Below the pieces are notes generated by a model that was not told where the DNA came from, did not search any database, and worked only from the letters and a program-made list of their open reading frames with translations. From Desulfobacteraceae bacterium (GTDB lineage: Bacteria; Desulfobacterota; Desulfobacteria; Desulfobacterales; Desulfobacteraceae), in assembly GCA_024225895.1 (NCBI GenBank), contig JAAEMC010000190.1, positions 1 to 8,670 of the forward strand: a stretch of 8,670 nucleotides of DNA, read 5' to 3'. Both the position numbers and the translations under genes were made by a program. Each line of letters starts with the position of its first letter. Position 1 is the first letter of the stretch. Below, one piece after another: positions 6,316 through 8,670 of the stretch.

Positions 6316-7835
6316 ATTCATGTGCAGTCTTCGGAATAGACGCCTATGTGGTTGAAGTTGAAGTGGATATTTCATACGGATTGCCCACTTTTAACATTGT
6401 GGGCTTACCGGAAACAGCGGTAAAAGAAAGCAAAGAACGGGTCAAATCCGCCATCATTAATTCGGGATACTCTTTTCCCATGGACAGGGTCATTATTAAT
6501 CTTGCGCCTGCAGATATTAAAAAGGAAGGGACTGGATTTGATCTTCCCATGGCCTTGGGGATTTTAAGTGCTTCAGAACTAATTGTTTCTCAAGAATTAG
6601 CTCAATATCTCATGGTGGGCGAACTTTCCCTGGACGGCAGAGTGAGGCCGGTCAAGGGCGTTTTGTCATATGCATTGGCAGCTAGAGAAAATGGTTTTAA
6701 GGGTATCATGGTACCCGAGGAAAATAAGGATGAGGCAGCCATTATATGCGACTGTGATATTCTTCCTGTAAAAAGGCTTTCACAGATCGTTGATTTTTTT
6801 TCCGGATTAAGGCAAATCACCCCCCATAAGATAAATGGATTAACTCAGGGCAAGAACATACATGGAAAAGATCTACTTGATTTTAAAGATGTTAAAGGGC
6901 AGAGTCATGCCAAAAGAGCCTTGGAGATAGCGGCAGCCGGCAGTCATAATATTCTAATGAGCGGCCCCCCGGGATCGGGCAAGAGTATGATGGCCAAAAG
7001 ACTTCCCGGCATTCTTCCGGTTCTTTCATTAAATGAGGCGTTGGAAGTAACAAGGATCCATTCTGTGAAGGGTCTGATGAATGAAACAGAAGTAATTTTT
7101 TCTCAACGGCCGGTCAGGAGCCCTCACCATACCATATCAGATGCAGGGCTTGTCGGCGGTGGTGCTGTTCCTGAGCCCGGAGAGATCAGTCTTGCCCATC
7201 ATGGTGTGCTTTTTTTGGATGAATTACCGGAATTCAAAAAAAATGTATTGGAAGTTTTACGACAGCCCCTTGAAGATGGGAAAGTGACCATTGCCAGGGC
7301 CAGCGGTAAGGTCACTTTCCCATCTTCATTCATGCTTGTGGCTGCCATGAACCCCTGTGCATGTGGTTTTTCTGGTGATCCTTTAGGAAGGTGTACCTGT
7401 TCGGCGGCCCAGGTAATGAAATACCGGTCAAGGATTTCCGGGCCCTTGCTTGACAGGATCGATATCCATATTGAGGTCCCTAAAGTTAAATTCAGCACCC
7501 TGCGGTCATCGAAAATACCGCAATCTTCTAAAGCCATTAAAAAAAGGGTTGAAAGGGCACGAAGGATACAAAAAAACCGTTTCAAAGGATCAGGCATTTT
7601 TTGTAATGCTAGGATGACGGCCGGCCAAATAAGGGATTTTTGTTGTCTTGACCGCGAAGCTGAGCAGCTTCTGGAAAGCGGATCGGAACGCCTTGGCCTT
7701 TCTGCCAGAGCCTGCCATTCAGTGATTAAAGTAGCCAGAACCATTTCTGATTTGTATGAAAGTGACAAAATTAATAGACAACATGTTGCAGAGGCAATAC
7801 AATACAGGAGTTTTGATCGCACCTGTGCAATCTAA
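6300..7835 (+). CDS. comM: ComM/YifB-family AAA+ ATPase (Mg-chelatase-like, branch-migration helicase)
   Basis: A 511-residue cytosolic protein of normal length for ComM/YifB. In naturally competent bacteria such as Vibrio and Haemophilus, ComM is a hexameric helicase promoting branch migration during integration of transforming DNA; in non-competent hosts its role is less clear. The N-terminal ChlI/Lon-protease-like domain (about 20-142) has YGLPTFNIVGLPETAVKESKERV (26-48) and INLAPADIKKEG (66-77). The AAA+ domain has Walker A GPPGSGKS (222-229), the RSPHHTISDAGLVGGG loop (273-288), Walker B GVLFLDELPEF (302-312), NPCACG (351-356) with a nearby CTC (365-367), and SGPLLDRIDIHIEVP (380-394). 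The C-terminal lid includes LGLSARACHSVIKVARTISDL (465-485). The start is TTG, confirmed by its ribosome site. A strong inverted repeat lies within codons 324-343. The gene is transcribed away from lpxC, and hslO follows 70 nt after its stop. Confidence 0.95.
   Translation: MLSKVNSCAVFGIDAYVVEVEVDISYGLPTFNIVGLPETAVKESKERVKSAIINSGYSFPMDRVIINLAPADIKKEGTGFDLPMALGILSASELIVSQELAQYLMVGELSLDGRVRPVKGVLSYALAARENGFKGIMVPEENKDEAAIICDCDILPVKRLSQIVDFFSGLRQITPHKINGLTQGKNIHGKDLLDFKDVKGQSHAKRALEIAAAGSHNILMSGPPGSGKSMMAKRLPGILPVLSLNEALEVTRIHSVKGLMNETEVIFSQRPVRSPHHTISDAGLVGGGAVPEPGEISLAHHGVLFLDELPEFKKNVLEVLRQPLEDGKVTIARASGKVTFPSSFMLVAAMNPCACGFSGDPLGRCTCSAAQVMKYRSRISGPLLDRIDIHIEVPKVKFSTLRSSKIPQSSKAIKKRVERARRIQKNRFKGSGIFCNARMTAGQIRDFCCLDREAEQLLESGSERLGLSARACHSVIKVARTISDLYESDKINRQHVAEAIQYRSFDRTCAI
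7271..7328. repeat. 19-bp perfect inverted repeat with 20-nt loop inside comM
   Basis: The left arm TGAAGATGGGAAAGTGACC (7271-7289) is the exact reverse complement of the right arm (7310-7328), separated by 20 nt. The comM mRNA could therefore form a 19-bp stem between Walker B and the NPCACG segment (codons 324-343). No T-tract follows, so it is not a typical intrinsic terminator. The encoded residues (EDGKVTIARASGKVTFP) are family-typical, so the reading frame is not disrupted. Confidence 0.9.
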
Positions 7836-7859
7836 AATAAAGAATTTAAAGTATAGAAC

Positions 7860-7873
7860 AAGGTAGGTACCTT
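7860..7873. repeat. Short inverted repeat in the comM-hslO spacer
   Basis: AAGGTA-GG-TACCTT forms two 6-bp complementary arms around a 2-nt centre. The hairpin loop would be too tight to be stable as drawn, and no T-tract follows, so I do not call a terminator. The rest of the 70-nt spacer (7836-7905) is AT-rich with no clear promoter, so read-through from comM into hslO is possible. Confidence 0.35.
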
Positions 7874-7883
7874 CCCATTAATA

Positions 7884-7900
7884 ATTGAGAAATAATATTT
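7884..7900 (+). repeat. 17-bp motif upstream of hslO, partner of 6201-6217
   Basis: ATTGAGAAATAATATTT, ending 5 nt before the hslO ATG, is the second copy of the motif found before comM. Its GAGA could serve as a poor, distant ribosome site (15 nt from the ATG). Whether the two copies share a function is unknown. Confidence 0.3.
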
Positions 7901-7905
7901 AGATT

Positions 7906-8670
7906 ATGCATAAAAAAGATATATTTAAAAAAGATGTAAAAGCTCGTTTTAAAGCAGCAGCCAAGGATCAGATGCATCGGTTTATCATGGCGGATAAGAT
8001 GATGCGGGGGGCGGTGGTTCATACCACACGGGTTGTAAATGAAATGAGGGCAAACCATGAGTTGGGAACCCTGGAAACCCTGCTGCTTGGTCAGGCATAT
8101 ACGGCCGGTTTGCTGCTATGCGCAAACCTGAAGGGCAAAGACCGGGTGGCAATGAATATTCAATGTTCCGGGCCGGCAAAAGGAATTGATGTGGAATCCA
8201 ATTGCTATGGTGAGGTCAGAGGGTTTTTAAAAAATTCCAGGATTGTCCTGAAACACCCGGAAAAATTAACCTCTTTATCACCCATCCTGGGTGCAGGGTT
8301 TTTGACCGTTACCAAATATTTGGAAGATGCGTCCACCCCCTATTCCGGACAGGTAACAATGGAATATGGAACCATAGCAGAGGACCTGGCCAATTATTTT
8401 TTAAAATCCGAGCAGGTCCCGACCGGATTTAATTTAAGCGTTTTTTTTGATCAAAATGATGAGGTTGCAGGTGCTGGCGGCATTTTTTTGCAGGCAATGA
8501 CCGGGGTGTCCCCGGAAAAGGTAATAGAAGCAGAAAAAATTATGCAGCAGATTCAATCCGTAGGGGAGTCTTTTTCAACCGGAATATCGCCGGAAAACCT
8601 GATCACCTCCGAATTCAAAAAACTTGACCCCCAAATGCTGAGCGCGACCCGGGTTGAATTTTTCTGTCGG
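7906..8670 (+). CDS. hslO: Hsp33 redox-regulated chaperone (HslO), C-terminus cut by window edge
   Basis: Hsp33 is a cytosolic holdase activated by oxidative stress: zinc release and disulfide formation among four C-terminal cysteines expose its client-binding surface. The frame is open from the ATG at 7906 to the window end, giving 255 residues of an expected roughly 290-300. Recognisable segments are RGAVVHTTRVVNEMRANHEL (34-53), LETLLLGQAYTAGLLLCANLKGKDRVAMNIQCSGPAKGIDVESN (56-99), YSGQVTMEYGTIAEDLANYFLKSEQVPTGFNLSVFFD (146-182) and AGAGGIFLQAMTGV (188-201). The last residues VEFFCR (250-255) reach the first zinc cysteine (C254). The CxC partner and CxxC pair lie beyond the window, so an intact redox switch cannot be confirmed. 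Additional cysteines C72, C87 and C100 lie in the chaperone domain. There is no strong ribosome site. The N-terminus is about 25 residues longer than in E. coli; M23 is a possible later start. Confidence 0.93.
   Translation, partial: MHKKDIFKKDVKARFKAAAKDQMHRFIMADKMMRGAVVHTTRVVNEMRANHELGTLETLLLGQAYTAGLLLCANLKGKDRVAMNIQCSGPAKGIDVESNCYGEVRGFLKNSRIVLKHPEKLTSLSPILGAGFLTVTKYLEDASTPYSGQVTMEYGTIAEDLANYFLKSEQVPTGFNLSVFFDQNDEVAGAGGIFLQAMTGVSPEKVIEAEKIMQQIQSVGESFSTGISPENLITSEFKKLDPQMLSATRVEFFCR

Noticed and set aside
7199..7822. 207-codon open frame antisense to comM.
   Set aside because: It lies entirely opposite a clearly conserved comM, has no recognisable domain and no ribosome site. It is a shadow of the comM codon pattern.
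7860..7873. AAGGTAGGTACCTT considered as a transcription terminator of comM.
   Set aside because: The loop would be only 2 nt and no T-tract follows, so it does not fit an intrinsic terminator.
7846..8179. Minus-strand open frames over the start of hslO.
   Set aside because: They are antisense to a well-matched Hsp33 N-terminal domain and have low-complexity, proline-rich products typical of shadow frames.

Overview
The window looks like ordinary chromosome from a Gram-negative bacterium of moderate to low GC (roughly 40-45% by eye). The best fit is a sulfate-reducer-type Desulfobacterota (Desulfobacterales-like) genome. The reasons are LpxC (lipid A synthesis), an NtrY/NtrX-type two-component pair directly after a DUF4390 protein, a CoaD with the 'MTGLRW..TSS' variant, and the general protein style. 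This assignment rests on remembered family patterns, not on a search. I see no rRNA, tRNA, CRISPR array, insertion sequence or phage gene.

Layout. Positions 1-6125 are one tight minus-strand gene run, read right to left: lpxC (5244-6125), a 3-nt gap, a secreted DUF4390 protein (4656-5240), a 33-nt gap, an NtrY-like membrane histidine kinase (2406-4622), a 55-nt gap, an NtrX-like AAA+ response regulator (1004-2350), a 4-nt ATGA overlap, rsmD (438-1007), another ATGA overlap, and coaD (1-441, C-terminus cut by the window edge). A 174-bp AT-rich divergent region (6126-6299) contains an 18-bp perfect palindrome. On the plus strand follow comM/yifB (6300-7835, TTG start), a 70-bp spacer, and hslO/Hsp33 (7906-8670, cut just before its redox-switch cysteines finish). 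No gene-free stretch exceeds 174 bp.

How the genes fit together. The minus-strand run couples an envelope enzyme (LpxC) to a signalling cassette: an exported DUF4390 protein, a kinase with a large periplasmic domain, and its regulator. The run ends with two housekeeping genes, a 16S rRNA methyltransferase and a CoA biosynthesis enzyme. The spacing suggests one transcript. The most notable points are these. (1) The NtrX-like regulator has GAFEKA where sigma-54 activators have GAFTGA, and a degenerate Fis-type helix-turn-helix, so it may not be a classical sigma-54 activator. (2) DUF4390 sits directly before NtrY, an arrangement I also recall from betaproteobacteria, which suggests an uncharacterised partner of the kinase. 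(3) A 19-bp perfect inverted repeat lies inside the comM coding sequence. (4) The palindrome upstream of lpxC is a candidate operator.
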